From NCBI RefSeq assembly GCF_031143425.1, contig NC_090442.1, forward strand, positions 425,895,776-425,959,775: a stretch of 64,000 bases of DNA, written 5' to 3'. Each line of letters opens with the position of its first letter. The stretch's first letter is position 1. The notes beneath the pieces were generated by a model, which was not told the origin of the DNA, did not search any database, and worked only from the letters and a program-made list of their open reading frames with translations. Of this stretch, positions 1 to 11,747 are shown one piece after another. Source of the stretch: Pleurodeles waltl. Its lineage: Eukaryota > Chordata > Amphibia > Caudata > Salamandridae. Position numbers and translations under genes: made by a program.

Positions 1-14
1 TCTATTTGCAAATC

Positions 15-833
15 TCAAGACACACCCGAGTTCTGTTTCAGTCTCATATGTGCCTTTGATAAATGGGCCTGCCATTTACGCGTGTCCTCTAATCTAACTC
101 CTAGATAATCAAAATCGGTAACTTTCTCTAATACTTCCCCATCCATTAGAATCGTCTTCCTTATTTTACATTTTCTGTCGCTAAAAATCATGTATTTAAT
201 TTTCATGGAATTGACTTCAAGGCCATAATCTTTACAAAAGGACGTAAACTTCACGAGTAAATTGGCAAGGCTGGAGGCAGTTTGGGATAATAACAAAGTA
301 TCATCCGCAAATAGTAAGCACGGGATCTTTGCCCCATCTAATTTTGGTGTGTCATTGTCACAGGCAAGTGAGTAAGGGATGCATGTGTTAATAAACATTT
401 AAAACAGTGTAGTGGCCAACACACATCCCTGCCTCACCCCTCTTTTAATCGGAATTTCGCTTGTTACCTCCCCGTTTACTCCCCATCGGATTTTTGCAAA
501 ACTCTCAGTATATAAGCTTTTATTTAAGTTTAATATAATAAGGGACTCTGGAAGCCGAATCCGTCCAGTACCTCCCACAGTTTGCAGCGCAGGACCAAAT
601 CAAATGCAGATTTAAGATCCACAAAGACCACAAAGAGGTTTCCTCTATCCAAATCTACAATCTTCCATTTGATCGTAAGAAACCTAACTGTCTGATCAAT
701 TGTACTAATTTTCTGTCTGAACCCCGCTTGGAGGTCACTGAACACTTGAGACTCTTCTAGCCATTCCTTAATCCTTGTCAGAACCTGGAAGCAGAATATT
801 TTTTGGAGATTATCCAAAAGGCTAATTGGTCTG
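15..833 (-). pseudogene. LINE-1 reverse transcriptase, C-terminal part (decayed)
   Basis: This is the downstream half of a non-LTR retrotransposon reverse transcriptase read on the minus strand. I see a finger/palm segment with FVDLKSAFD, a GVRQGCVL motif and the catalytic FADDT motif near 300-330, followed by a thumb-like stretch with YLGVRLEDTRKWQAHL. Stop codons and a frame change separate the pieces, so it is a pseudogene. The upstream half continues at 2929 beyond an inserted solo LTR. Removing that LTR and one copy of its duplication restores the reading NYRPISLLDN across the junction. The clade is not resolved; the motifs suit APE-type LINEs. The left end lies at or outside the window edge. 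Confidence 0.85.
829..833. repeat. Target-site duplication GTCTG of solo LTR
   Basis: The same five bases recur at 2929-2933 on the other side of the LTR, directly abutting its TG and CA ends. Confidence 0.9.
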
Positions 834-2928
834 TGTTAGAAATGGGGTTCTTGGTTGGCAGTCAGGTTGCCCTCTGTCCAAGCGAGAACCCTCATTCTAG
901 TCAGGGTAAGTCACACACAATCCAAAATTAGCCTGTGCCCACCCTCTGGTAGCTTGGCATGAGCAGTCAGGCTTAACTTAGAAGGCAATGTGTAAAGCAT
1001 TTGTGCAATAAATCATACAACACCATAATATAACACCACAAAAATACACCACACAGTGTTTAGAAAAATATATAATATTTATCTGGGTATTTGCAGGTCA
1101 AAACGATCAAAGTTGCAATATGAATTTGTAAAGATATCACTGAAAAGTAATATAAAGTGTCTTAAGTCTTTAAAAAGCAAACAAAGTCTCTTTCAAGCAC
1201 AAAGTACCTGGTTTCTGGTGGAAAATCTCCTCAGAGGGCCACAGGAGAAGAGATACGTGGAAAAATGGTGTGTGCGTTGATTTCTCCCCAGCACACATGG
1301 ACTTGTGTTGTTATTTTTCACGCGGGGAAGTCGTGCGTCGTTTTCTGGCACGCGGACAGTCTCTTTCTGTGGATCGCGAGGATTACCAGATGTCCCGGGT
1401 CTGTGCATGGATTTTCCTGCTTGTTTTCCGGCTGCGCGTCGTTCTGCGGGGCTGCGCGTCGAAGTTTCGATCTCACGGCAGGCGTCGCGTCGATTTCTCC
1501 TCTGGAAGTCGGGCGGCGTTGTCCTTGCGAGGCCGTGCGTCGAAGTTCCGGTCGTCCCGAAGGCGTCGCGTCGATCAGCGTCGGTGTGCGGCGTTTTTCT
1601 CGCCGCGGAACAAACTGTGCGTCAAATTTCGGAGCACGGAGCGTTCAAGTGAAAAAGAGAAGTCTTTTTGGTCCTGAGACTTCAGGCAACAGGAGGCAAG
1701 CTCTATCCAAGCCCTTGGAGAGCACTTTCACAGCCAGACAAGAGTTCGGCAAGGCAGCAGGCCAACAGCAAGTCAGTAGTCCTTTGTAGAAAGCAGACAG
1801 GTGAGTCCTTTGAGCAGCCAGGCAGTTTTTCTTGGCAGGATGTAGTTTCTGGTTCAGGTTTCTTCTCCAGCAAGTGTCTGATGAGGTAGGGCAGAGGCCC
1901 TGTTTTATACTAAGTTGTGCCTTTGAAGTGGGGGTGACTTCAAAGAGTGTCTAAGAAATGCACCAAGCCCCCTTTCAGTTCAATCCTGTCTGCCAGAGTC
2001 CCAGTAGGGGGTGTGGCAGTCCTTTGTGTGAGGGCAGGCCCTCCACCCTCCCAGCCCAGGAAGACCCATTCAAAATGCAGATATATGCAAGTGAGGCTGA
2101 GTACCCTGTGTTTGGGGCGTGTCTGAGTGAATGCACAAGGAGCTGTCAACTAAACCCAGCCAGACGTGGATTGAAGTGCACAACAAGATTTTAGTGCAAA
2201 GAAATGCTCACTTTCTAAAAGTGGCATTTCTAGAATAGTACTATTAAATCCGACTTCACCAGTCAGCAGGACTTTATATCACCATTCTGGCCATACTAAA
2301 TATGACCTTCCTGCTCCTTTCAGATCAGCAGCTGCTACTTCAACAGTGTATGAGGGCCGCCCCAATGTTAGCCTATGAAGGGAGCAGGCCTCACAGTAGT
2401 GTAAATACGAATTTAGGAGTTTTACACATCAGGACATATAACTACACAGGTACATGTCCTGCCTTTTACCCACACAGCACCCTGCTCTAGGGGTTACCTA
2501 GGACACACATTAGGGATGTCTTATATTTAGAAAAAGGGGGGTTCTAGGCTTGGCAAGTACTTTTAAATGCCAAGTGGAAGTGGCAGTGAAACTGCACACA
2601 CAGGCCTTGCAATGGCAGGCCTGAGACAAGGTTAAGGGGCTACTGAAGTGGGTGGCACAACCAGTGCTGCAGGCCCACTAGTAGCAGTTAACCTACAGGC
2701 CTTAGGTACATATAGTGCACTCTACTAGAGACTTATAAGTAAATTAAATAGCCAATCATGGATAAACCAATCAATAGTACAATTTACACAGAGAGCATAT
2801 GCACTTTAGCACTGGTTAGCAGTGGTAAAGTGCCCAGAGGTCAAAAGCCAACAACAACAGGTCAGAAAAAATAGGAGGAAGGAGGCAAAAAGTTTGGGGA
2901 TGTCCCTGTCAAAAAGCCAGGTCCAACA
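834..2928 (-). mobile_element. Solo LTR (2095 bp) inserted in LINE-1
   Basis: The segment begins TGTTAGAAATGGGG and ends GGTCCAACA, so it has TG...CA ends. It is flanked by a perfect 5-bp duplication, GTCTG, at 829-833 and 2929-2933. It is homologous along its length to the 2089-bp LTRs of the complete element at 11748-18800, but diverged. By analogy with that element, transcription runs on the minus strand. A TATA-like GTATAAAAC lies at 1902-1910 on that strand. The middle (about 1265-1680) is CpG-rich with repeated GTGCGTCG-type words. No internal region remains, so it formed by LTR-LTR recombination. Open frames within it are chance. Confidence 0.9.
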
Positions 2929-3680
2929 GTCTGTAATTCACCAGAGCGCCCCTATTCCTCTTTTTAAAAATAGGTACAATAATTGCACCATTCCAAGAGC
3001 GGGGGTAAATTCCGCTAGCCAGGACGGCATTTGATACATTATTGACATAGGGACCCACATATCTAAATCACATCTATAGAAGTCGGCAGGTATGCCAGCT
3101 AGACCAGGGGCTTTCCAGGTTTTTGGGCCATCTATTTTCGTTCACTGTAAACGGGGTCAGGCTGTTGATAGAAAGGGAGTCTGATCTGGTTGCAACACTG
3201 CCATTAATTTCAGCATCATACAACTTCGTAAAATGGGCCACCCAATTTTCCGGTGAAATACGACAATCTGGTCTAGAATTCTGATGTCACCCATTAGAGG
3301 CCACCAAGGACCAGAAACGTTTTGAATGCTTCTCCTTGGCTGCTATCAACAAATCCTGCCATGACTCTGCTTCCCAATTATTTTTACAGGTCTTTATTGT
3401 TAGGGCATACTCGTGCCTAGCACTAGTTGTCAAGAGTCTATCTTTAGATTTAATTGCCTTTATGAAGCTGCACTTGGACTCCCTGCATGCTTTGCCAAAC
3501 CACCTATAATGGGTTCCAGCTTCTGAGTGGTTATTTTCTCTAACAGTTCTAAAAAAGAGGTCCTTCAAAGAGGAAAAAAGATCCATATTCAAAATCACAT
3601 ATTCAGATATACTCTTTGTGTTTGAGCAATTTCTCGCTGTTTAATTGCAACTTGTCTGAGTTTTAGTGAGCACAGTCTGC
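2929..3680 (-). pseudogene. LINE-1 pre-RT and early RT region (decayed)
   Basis: This is the upstream part of the LINE whose RT continues at 15-833. A 103-residue open stretch (3287-3598) contains a lysine- and tryptophan-rich linker (KNNWEAESWQDLL, then FWSLV) of the kind between endonuclease and RT in LINE ORF2. Further downstream, GIYPRSWNGAIIVPIFKK and ALVNYR are early RT motifs. Several stops and frame changes are present. I see no endonuclease domain, so the copy may be 5'-truncated near 3680. Confidence 0.75.
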
Positions 3681-4600
3681 TTTATGTAAATTTCTCACTC
3701 TTGGCTAACTGCCTAACAGGAGGTGAATAAACTACTCATATTTATAGTCACAGAGCCTACATCTTAAAGTCATGTTTTTCGGAGGCCTATGAAGAACTAA
3801 ACTCTTTCACTGGGAACACCATGAATCACATTTGCAGGATTTTCTGCTCTGCTGATTTGTGTATGTGGTAAAATGAGGCTTTCAACGAATTGTAGGACTC
3901 TTTAATTAACAGTGACAATCGATTCTTAGTGTGCTCCAAGGTATTTTCCACTCGACTTATAAATTTTGTGTGGCATTAAAGTGCAGATTTATGGTTCAGT
4001 CTGGTTAGTTTAATTTTGCATGTACGGCGATTTTAATGGGTTGTGTCACCTCCATCAAGTAATTGGATCATGCGTTGCTGTTGTTTTTTCCACCTTTTTC
4101 CACCTTCCGAAAATAGGCTAATGTATTTCAAGTTACCGGTCTTTGAACAGGTGATAGTGTTTTAGGAAGATCACTTTGCATAAAAGGTCTTGTTTAAGTA
4201 TGCCGAAAGCCAATCGCATCTGTGCCCTTGATGTACTTATTCGTCAGGTGAAGAAATTTCCTTTAAGTGTTGCATTGTATCAGATCGAGTGTGCATATGA
4301 TATGACCTGGAAAAAGCTTTGCTCTTGTTACAGTTAAGATTCAAGATGATGTCAGACTACATAATTGACATGAAGTCTACATAATCCCCTTCAAGTCTTA
4401 CAATTGCTAGTATAGTCTTGGGGATAATTTTTTCCATTAACCAAACACCGAGGTAGTTTTAGGCTGCAGTGTAACACAAGGTTGCTGGCCCTTAATGCCA
4501 TTTTTCATGGCTTTGTTTGCATGTTTCCTAAAGACCATGTGTTCAGTAAGTGTTAGTGTTGTATTGACGATGTTCATAGTAAAACATGACATTCTGGAAG
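3681..4600. other. Unassigned interspersed DNA
   Basis: I find no coding sequence, clear repeat ends or tandem structure in this stretch between LINE-1 and the L2-type LINE. It may hold the decayed 5' part of either element. Confidence 0.4.
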
Positions 4601-6105
4601 CTGAATAAAATGGATTTCGCCCTATGCATGGTACAGAGACAGCCTTAATCTTGTCCTTGGACGAGTTGAGAATGGCGGTAGATAGCGATCGTAGGGCTGT
4701 TTTGATGTTATTAGACCTGTCAGCCGCCTTTGACACTGTCAACCATTAGCTACTGTTAGGTAGACTGGTGGAAATTGGAGTTAAGGGAACACGCCTTCAG
4801 TGGTTTAAGTCATTCCTCACAAATAGATCATAAGCTATTTCGATGCCGCCCTACCAATCCACATTCAAAAAGTTGCAGCATGGAGTTCCGCAGGGCTCGG
4901 CTTTGCGTCCTATTCTATTTATCTATATTCACCGTCTGCTGCAGCTAATCAGGTCCTTTGTGATTTTTTTCGTGAACTATTCTGATGACACCTATCTTAT
5001 TGTTTCATATGAGAAAGACAATTCAGAGTGTCTAGAGAAATTCCATGCATGCAGAATCGCAATGACGAAATGTTAAAAAAATAACTATTTAAAATTTAAC
5101 AAGGAAAAATGGAGTTCTGTTGTTGTTCTACTGCTAGGGCATCGAGTGAATTACCTGATCATTTTGGCCAGGGGCAAAATTTGTGAATTTTCAGCCCTCA
5201 CAATCAGTATAGAATCTAGGTGTCCAAATGGATGTCAGACTGTTTCTAGAAAAAACATATCGATAAGACTCCTGCTACATGTTTTGGTCTCTTGAGAAAA
5301 TTGTTCTGCTTTTACTGCTGTTTGCACGTAGATTGACAGTGCAATGTATTATTTTAAATAGACTGGATTATTGTGATGCACTGATGTTGGGAGTACCAGA
5401 TTACCTTCTCAACAGAATGTTTACAATACAAAAAGTGTCAGCTAGGATGGCCCTGGATCTAACAAGAAGGGTCTCCACATCAGGTGCTATAAGGGCATTG
5501 CACTGGTTGCCGCTAAAGGACTGGATTAAGTTTGAGGCCTTTTGCATAGTGCATACAGTTATTAATAGAACAGGCCCTATCCTGCTACAAAAGATGTTCA
5601 CCTTCTATTGTCCCAGGAGAACTCTGAGGTCCGTTACTGCTACGTGGATTGAGATTCCGAAAGTGAAGAAAATGATAGCAGGCGGTAGATCATTTAGGGT
5701 CAAAGCTGCTCAGCTTTGGAATGACTTACCAATTGAGTCTACAGCCGACAGGAACCTGTTAAAGTTCAGGAAGAATCTAAAAACCTTGTTGTTTTCTAAA
5801 GAGGTCTGAAGGAGCTTTTTTTGAGAGGTGGAGTTGGGATAGATAGTCACTCTGGCTGTTGCGGTTAGGGTTCTGTATATCTGTATTTGGTTTCCAGCTG
5901 GATGTCTTCACTGTCTTATCTGTATTGTGTTTGCTGGGTTTGGGGTATGGCTATTGCTGTTTATTTTTTGTTTGTTTAGATGTGGTGGACTGGATGTGGT
6001 GAATTGGTGTGTGTTCCTGTGGTCTAGAGCCTTGATACCTGTAACTGGTGTACATTTACGCTTTATAAATTGTTATTCATTCATTCATTCTTCACTGATG
6101 AACTC
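4600..6105 (+). pseudogene. L2/CR1-type LINE, 3' part (decayed)
   Basis: Read on the plus strand this has typical L2-clade RT motifs: NGFRPMHGTETALI, LMLLDLSAAFDTVNH (about 4700-4750), HGVPQGSALRPILF (about 4875-4925), and a degenerate YSDDTY at the catalytic box. It continues with the L2-like C-terminal block LDYCDALMLGVPDYLLNRM, then ALHWLPLKDWIKFEAF (5279-5809). At least one frameshift and several stops break it. The 3' end is marked by a short ATTC-type tandem tail at about 6083-6100, as expected for L2 elements. It is 5'-truncated, lacking the endonuclease. It sits against decayed LINE-2 sequence and may have inserted into it. Confidence 0.85.
6083..6101 (+). repeat. (ATTC)n tail of L2-type LINE
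   Basis: About four ATTC units follow the L2 3' end. Short tandem tails are typical of L2/CR1 elements. Confidence 0.7.
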
Positions 6106-6109
6106 ATAC

Positions 6110-6489
6110 AATTTGTTTAATTCTCTGTGTAAGCAGATATATTAGTTTATTCCAGTAATATGATGCCATCAGCATGTTTGTGGGTATTCTATTTGAGACA
6201 CCATTTCCTTTGCCAATTTTATTCTATACCCAAATGTCAGATTATAGTTATATTATAACTCTCAGTACTGCTGTTGAGATTCCACGTGGCTGCAGTTATC
6301 CATAAAGTGTGTCTGTCAACCTTTTAGAAGGATGATGAATATTCAATGAAGCAGGCAAAAAGGGGGCCACTTTTCTGCACAATTGCAATGATTCTCTGTA
6401 CAAAAACCTTTACCAGGATATCTGGCCCTCTCTGCAGGTTTATTCTCAAACTATTTACTTTCCTTCTCCTGATTTTCTGACCTTCTTTC
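6110..6489 (-). pseudogene. LINE-2 RT fragment
   Basis: On the minus strand I can read GPDILVKVFVQRI, resembling the post-GPDGIP segment of L1-like LINE reverse transcriptases. It lies directly left of the inverted LTR at 6490, on whose other side the matching GPNGIPN motif is found, so both belong to one interrupted LINE (LINE-2). Stops are frequent. Confidence 0.5.
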
Positions 6490-8845
6490 TGTTGGCTTTC
6501 AGGGCTCTGGGTGCTTCACTACTGCTTACCAGTGCTAAAGTACGTGTGTTCTCACCCCTTAACCTGGCATGTTTAGTTTACACCTGTTTGGTATATTTGC
6601 TTTACTTATAGGTCCCTTATAAAGTGTATACCATATACACAGGGCCTGTAAATTAAATGCTACTAGTGGATCTGCAGTACTGATTGTGCCACCCACAGAA
6701 GTAGCCCTTCAAAGTTGTCTAAGGCCTGCGACTAAAGTGCCTGTGGTTGCAGTTTACTGCCACTTTGATTTGTCATTTAAAACTACTTGCCAAGCCTAAA
6801 ACTCCCCTTCCATTACACCAAGGTCACCCCTAAAGTAGGTGCTAGTTAGCCCTATGGACAGGGTGCTGTGTAATACATGCACTTTCAGGTTTTGCATATC
6901 CTGGTAGTGACAAACAACCTGTTTAATTTTTCACTAATGTGAGGGCTGCTCCTCTCATAGGTTAGATTCGGGAATTCTAATATACACTTGGTAATTCCTG
7001 ATCAGAAAGGAGTAGCTTTATTGTGTTTGGTAGGTTTAGAATGGAAGTCATACATCCTCTTTACTAGAGAAGTTGGATTTTACATTAATAATTTAGAAAT
7101 GCTGCTTTTAGAAAAGTGACTCTGTGTGCTTTTTGGCCTGTCTCAAATAGACGTCTGGCCTGGGTGATAGCTACACCTTATGAATTCTCTCCGGATGGCC
7201 ACAACACAGGATGGGCTGGGTGTGACAGTCGATCCATCAGAATTGATCTGCATACTGATAGTCTTCCTGGGCAGGGACATAACATTTGAATAGGTTATGC
7301 CCTCCCCTCACACAAAGGGCTGATTTACCCCCCTACTAATTGTCTGGAGCCAGGGCCTGGCTGAAAGGGATCTTTGTGCGCTTCTGAGGGTTCTTTTGAA
7401 GTCACCCCATACATCAGAGGCATTTTTTAGTACAAGTACTGGAGCTATGACCCCTGATCTTTCGACACTGTATGGAACTTGTAACCAGACCTTGCTGGCT
7501 CTACATCTGCACATTGCCTGGAGGACTGCTGTACTGCCAGAAGGAACCACCATTTTGCTAACTGCTTTGCAGTGTTGGCCTGCTGCTTACTGGGCTGCAG
7601 GGTGACTGCCACTTTGAAAGCTGCCTTTATGTGCTGGCCTGCTGCCTGCCACCTTCCTCTGTGCCCACTCCAGGGGCTTGTTGGCTTGTCTCCTGTTTTG
7701 CAAACTCAGGGCCATCAAAGATTGTGCCTAAGCACCTCTGCCATGGGACTCTGTTGCCTGTGAGCCTGACTAAGGAGCTACGACCAATTGCTCCTTGCAT
7801 TCCACAACCAGCACATGTTGAGCACTTCTTATTTCCCCCAATTTACAAGGATGAGCATGTGTGCGGTGCTCCATAAACTCAAAAGACCAGTGTGTGTTGA
7901 GCGCTACTTATTTCACTGAAAGTGGCGCATGTTGCTGCTGTCCCATGCTTGCCACAGCACAGAGGAAAGCCCTCTGGTCCCTGTGATGAAAGAAGCTGCA
8001 TCACAGGAGCACCAAGGGAAGCCTGAAGGTAACCCCCTAAAAGGCCCGTCCAGTGAGAGAGACACGGCGAACAGTGGTCGAGAACTGCAGTGCAGAGGGG
8101 AAGTCTCTGATCCTGAAGGCCATGTCCAAGATGCTCTCCAGTGGCAGTTCAGGCTCATCTCATCCGGAGAAAGGTACTGGCGTGTGAGAGGCGGTACTTG
8201 TGGCAGTAAAGCCATCTTCCACACTTTCATGGGCGGCTCCATGGGGAGTCTTTTTAAGCACACATTGTGAGTCTCGGCAGCCACACAGGGGTCCAGACTC
8301 TCCTGAACTTGGGACCATTGTTCTTTTTTGTAGCAGGGTGGAACTCCTGTTGGGGACCCAGGGAGCGGCGTAGGACCGCCACAAAAGTTTGAATTGCCTT
8401 ATTCGACCTCAGCTCACAGAACCTACTGTAAACAAACTAATAGGAGTGCAGGTGCTCCTATGTCCTGTGTTTGCGTAATAATGCAAATGTTTACGATTTC
8501 CCTGCAATTTATGCAATTGTTTCTAATCCAACATTATTTGCAAGCATTTATCTGATTCATGTCATTTTGGTCTTCTTATGGTGTAATGCTCAATATAGTA
8601 ATCTATTTTTTATATAACCCTGTGTGGGGTTTCTTTTGTGGTGTATTCATTGTGTTACTGAGTGAGTGTGTTGCACAAATGCTTTACATATTGCTTCTGT
8701 AGATAAGCCTGCTTGCTTTGCGCCAAACTACAAGAGGGTGAGTACAGGTCATTTTTGGTGTGTTTTTGATCTACCCTGACCAGAGTGGTGGGTTATGTCT
8801 GGCTGCGGTGCATACTTTAGCCAACCAGAAACCCCATTTCTAATG
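6490..8845 (+). mobile_element. Old LTR of the TGTTAG family, inverted copy
   Basis: The reverse complement carries the same landmarks as the solo LTR, among them the ACTTTAGCACTGGT(T/A)AGCAG block near 6505-6540, the ACTAGTAGCA block near 6660, and CCAGAAACCCCATTTCTAA at the right end. It is thus the same family in the opposite orientation, with the coding sense of the family on the plus strand. The left end reads TGTTGGCTTT. The right end is degraded (TAATG instead of TAACA), and I found no matching target duplication. It is 2.36 kb, slightly longer than its relatives, so it may hold small insertions. It interrupts LINE-2. Confidence 0.75.
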
Positions 8846-10119
8846 GTTGGGTATTCCATTGGGTCCAGGGGTGCGCCTTGATTTGCTCTACTTTAGAGCA
8901 AATTTTGTGCTTTGCATGTTAATTAACTCTCCCTTGTTGCTACATGATAAATTGAGCAGAATCCCTTACGTTCTCATCAGAGTACAATTGTAGTATATGG
9001 AGTTTCCATGCCTCAGCTATAACCTTATTTTTGGCCTCAGTTTGGTGGCAGTTATCCAGTCTGTTAATAAAGTTCCAGATCTTGCTTTGGTCTTTTAATT
9101 TGGATTTTTCAAATAAAATTGACCACTGGATTTCTGAGTATTTCTGTTTCTGTTTCCCAAATATTTTTCCTATATTCAGTTTGCAGATTTCCTATGTGCT
9201 ATATGGAAGGTTGGTTTGTGGCCATTTTATTGAGTTGGCACTTGTTTACCAATTTCTCCTTTTAATTGCTTCGATTCGGGGTAATCCATATTTTGTGATA
9301 TGCTTGGGTGGGATTTATGGAGCCTGGTTTATGTTTGCTGGATATCATTTTACTATGCAGAGATTATATTACTTTGGACCATAGTGGTAATACATTGGGC
9401 CTCATTGTGTTTGAAGGCAGATCCTTTAGTTTCTGGCACTCCTGGTTATTTTACCACTGTTTTAACCTTTTTATATTTGGTGCCTTTTACATTATTCTCT
9501 TTAATATAAGCAAACTTGTATTTTCCCCAATTACTGATAGATGGCCAGCACATGCTATTGAAGCAGTCAGAGAGATTATTGTTGGATGGAAAAGTAGTCC
9601 ACAAACCCAGCGAGCCTCGCATGTTTTCTGTACTTGGTCGCGGCGCTCGAGGAGGGCTAACCACCGGAAAAGGCATGACGTATACGTGCCTTCCACTAAT
9701 CAAAAGAAGCAGATTCTAACAGGCAAGCCAACTTGCCAATAAAAGACACTGTCGTGACGTCGACGGGGCTACGAGCCCTCTTCTAATACCTTAAGCGTCT
9801 CACTAGCGATACGAATGCGTGAGCGCATGCGCGAAGGCTCGACCCTAAAAAATGAAAATGGGAGACAAGTGTAATTTAGTATGAACCATCCTCCATGCGA
9901 GCAGTGGGTTATATTTCCTACTGTATTGTATTTTCTGCATCTTGTAAGGCTGATTAGCTAAATGCCGTTGAAGAAGTTATAAATGAGTTTTCCTAATGGA
10001 TCTTATTTTGTCATTTAGAAAGGTGAGATCATTTGAGGTGTTAGTCAGTCGTTGCTTAATAAAATCAAGTTGAAGTCTCCTCCTCTGATGAGTTTATGCT
10101 CTGGCAGCGAAATGGTTAT
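8846..10119 (-). pseudogene. LINE-2 ORF2, endonuclease C-terminal to RT start (decayed)
   Basis: Minus-strand reading gives GGDFN at 10069-10083, the APE-endonuclease core motif. A linker with DQSKIWNFINRLDN lies near 9060-9110, and PGPNGIPN at 8847-8870 is the RT entry motif. The order endonuclease, linker, RT is right for an L1-like LINE ORF2 read leftward. Many stops are present. The CpG-rich block at about 9600-9850 looks foreign to the LINE and is listed separately. Confidence 0.65.
9600..9850. other. CpG-rich tract of unknown origin
   Basis: CpG dinucleotides are dense here while the flanking LINE is CpG-poor and AT-rich. An AATAAA lies near 9738 (+). I do not recognise the element. 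It could be a younger short insertion that has not lost its CpGs. Confidence 0.35.
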
Positions 10120-10848
10120 GGGCCAGATATAAGAAGCGTTTTACTGGTTGCAAAATGCCACATCAGTCGCTTGCGACTCGTAAAATGCATTTTGAAGTGT
10201 ACAAAAGGCAAAATGAGACTTGTTAACTTGTTACAGAATTGCATTTTTCTTTTGTGATTCGGTATTAGGAAGGAGTGTGTTTAGGGCTTCCCTTTCTAAT
10301 ATCAAAGACCACTGGAATGTATGAATGCTTTGAGACCGGAATGCGGTCATAAATCATTCATATTTTATTGACTCCATAGAGGAGGCGGTAAACCATCCAC
10401 AAACAGGAATGGGTCTCCAAGAGACCCCTTCCCCTTTGTGAATGGGGGTGAAATCATTTTTTAGGAGTAGGCAGTTGTCCCACGGACCACTACCTACTCT
10501 TAAAAAATGAAAAGAAAACTTTTTAGTTTTCTTTTTGTAATGCATCCTGTTTTCTTTACGAAAACGGGATGCATTTAAAAGAAATGCTCTATTTAATAAG
10601 CAGTTACTGACATGGTAGTCTGCTGACCCCAGCAGGCCACCATCCCTGTGAGTGCTGGCCATTCCCAGTGGGTTGCAAATTGTGAACTTCCCCATAAATA
10701 TTGATGAGGTAAGTCCCTTGTGACCCATTTGAGAATTTCAAACCGTGTTAAGCACACTGTAGTACATCACAGTTTGCAAATTCCTAATTGTGAATCGCAA
10801 AGATTTTCAATTAGGAAATCACAAACTGGATTTTTTTACATGTAGCCC
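10120..10848. mobile_element. Non-autonomous terminal-inverted-repeat element (729 bp)
   Basis: The left end GGGCCAGATATA and right end ACATGTAGCCC are inverted copies. The interior has long self-complementary blocks (TTGCAAA, CGGGATGCATTT types). It carries no coding sequence. It lies inside the LINE-2 endonuclease region. Only a TA is shared by the two flanks, so superfamily assignment is tentative; a Harbinger-like MITE is one possibility. Confidence 0.6.
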
Positions 10849-11747
10849 TACGTTTTCTATCTCATTGAACTGTTGCTTTTGCTGTTTTGCTGGTGCTTTT
10901 TGGTCCTTCTTATGGATGTTTTGATAAACATTTATTAAAAGAGTTTTGGTATTGATGGCCAAATTATGGAGGATTACTGCTTGGAAGGAGTTGCAAGCGA
11001 TGTTCAGTGGCGTTGTATTGGCTTTGACGGCAATTGATACGTATATTGCTAACTCTCTTTATTGCTTCCCAAAACCACTGCCTGGAATAGCCGCTTTACT
11101 CAATTCTAGGTTTCTTAGAGGCAAATAATATATACCATTGTGTTATACATGCTAGACCATCTGATTTCTAGAGCAATATGTGCAACATTTCAAACGAGTA
11201 CTGCGAATAAATTTGAAGCCAAGACTGAATATGGCTTTTTAGGGAATAAGTAATTGTTAGGATTGCCGGTTGGCGCTAGGACCCAAGGCTCATGGGTAGC
11301 AACTCCACTCAGCTAAATTCGTAAGATCAGCTAGGAGGCAGATCTGGCAGTAACGACCTGTGGCTTACCTTCTGGCAATCTGAATAGCTCCATTAACATT
11401 GTGAAAACAGTTTGCGGCTCTAATTTTATTTTTGATTGTTGCAGGTGATTTGGATGGCAAAGGTGGGGATATCTTCTCGGGGACAAGATATCTGGATATT
11501 TTTCTCTTTCTTTTTTCATTTTTACTTAACTTGATGGCCTATTTCTCAAGGTCTATCTTGGTGTTATACAACGTCGCTGCTTTCTTAGGTGTTTTCCATA
11601 CTACCTGGGTTGCATCAATCCTTACAATGCATTGCTGATGTATAGAGTGAATGCTTATGATGTCTTCAGTGGTTAATGCAGCTAGAACTGGTATATGGTC
11701 TAATTGCAATATGCTGCTTCTATTTAAAAATATCATGTCTTCCTCTT
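10849..11747 (-). pseudogene. LINE-2 ORF1/ORF2 junction remnants
   Basis: Minus-strand open stretches (11331-11519, 11539-11747) lie between the endonuclease motif on the left and ORF1-like frames on the right of the LTR retrotransposon. They are compatible with the C-terminus of ORF1 and the start of ORF2 of the same LINE, but carry no diagnostic motif. The LTR element at 11748 interrupts this LINE. Confidence 0.4.
11743..11747. repeat. Target-site duplication CTCTT of the LTR retrotransposon
   Basis: CTCTT abuts the TG of the left LTR here and the CA of the right LTR at 18801-18805. Confidence 0.95.
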
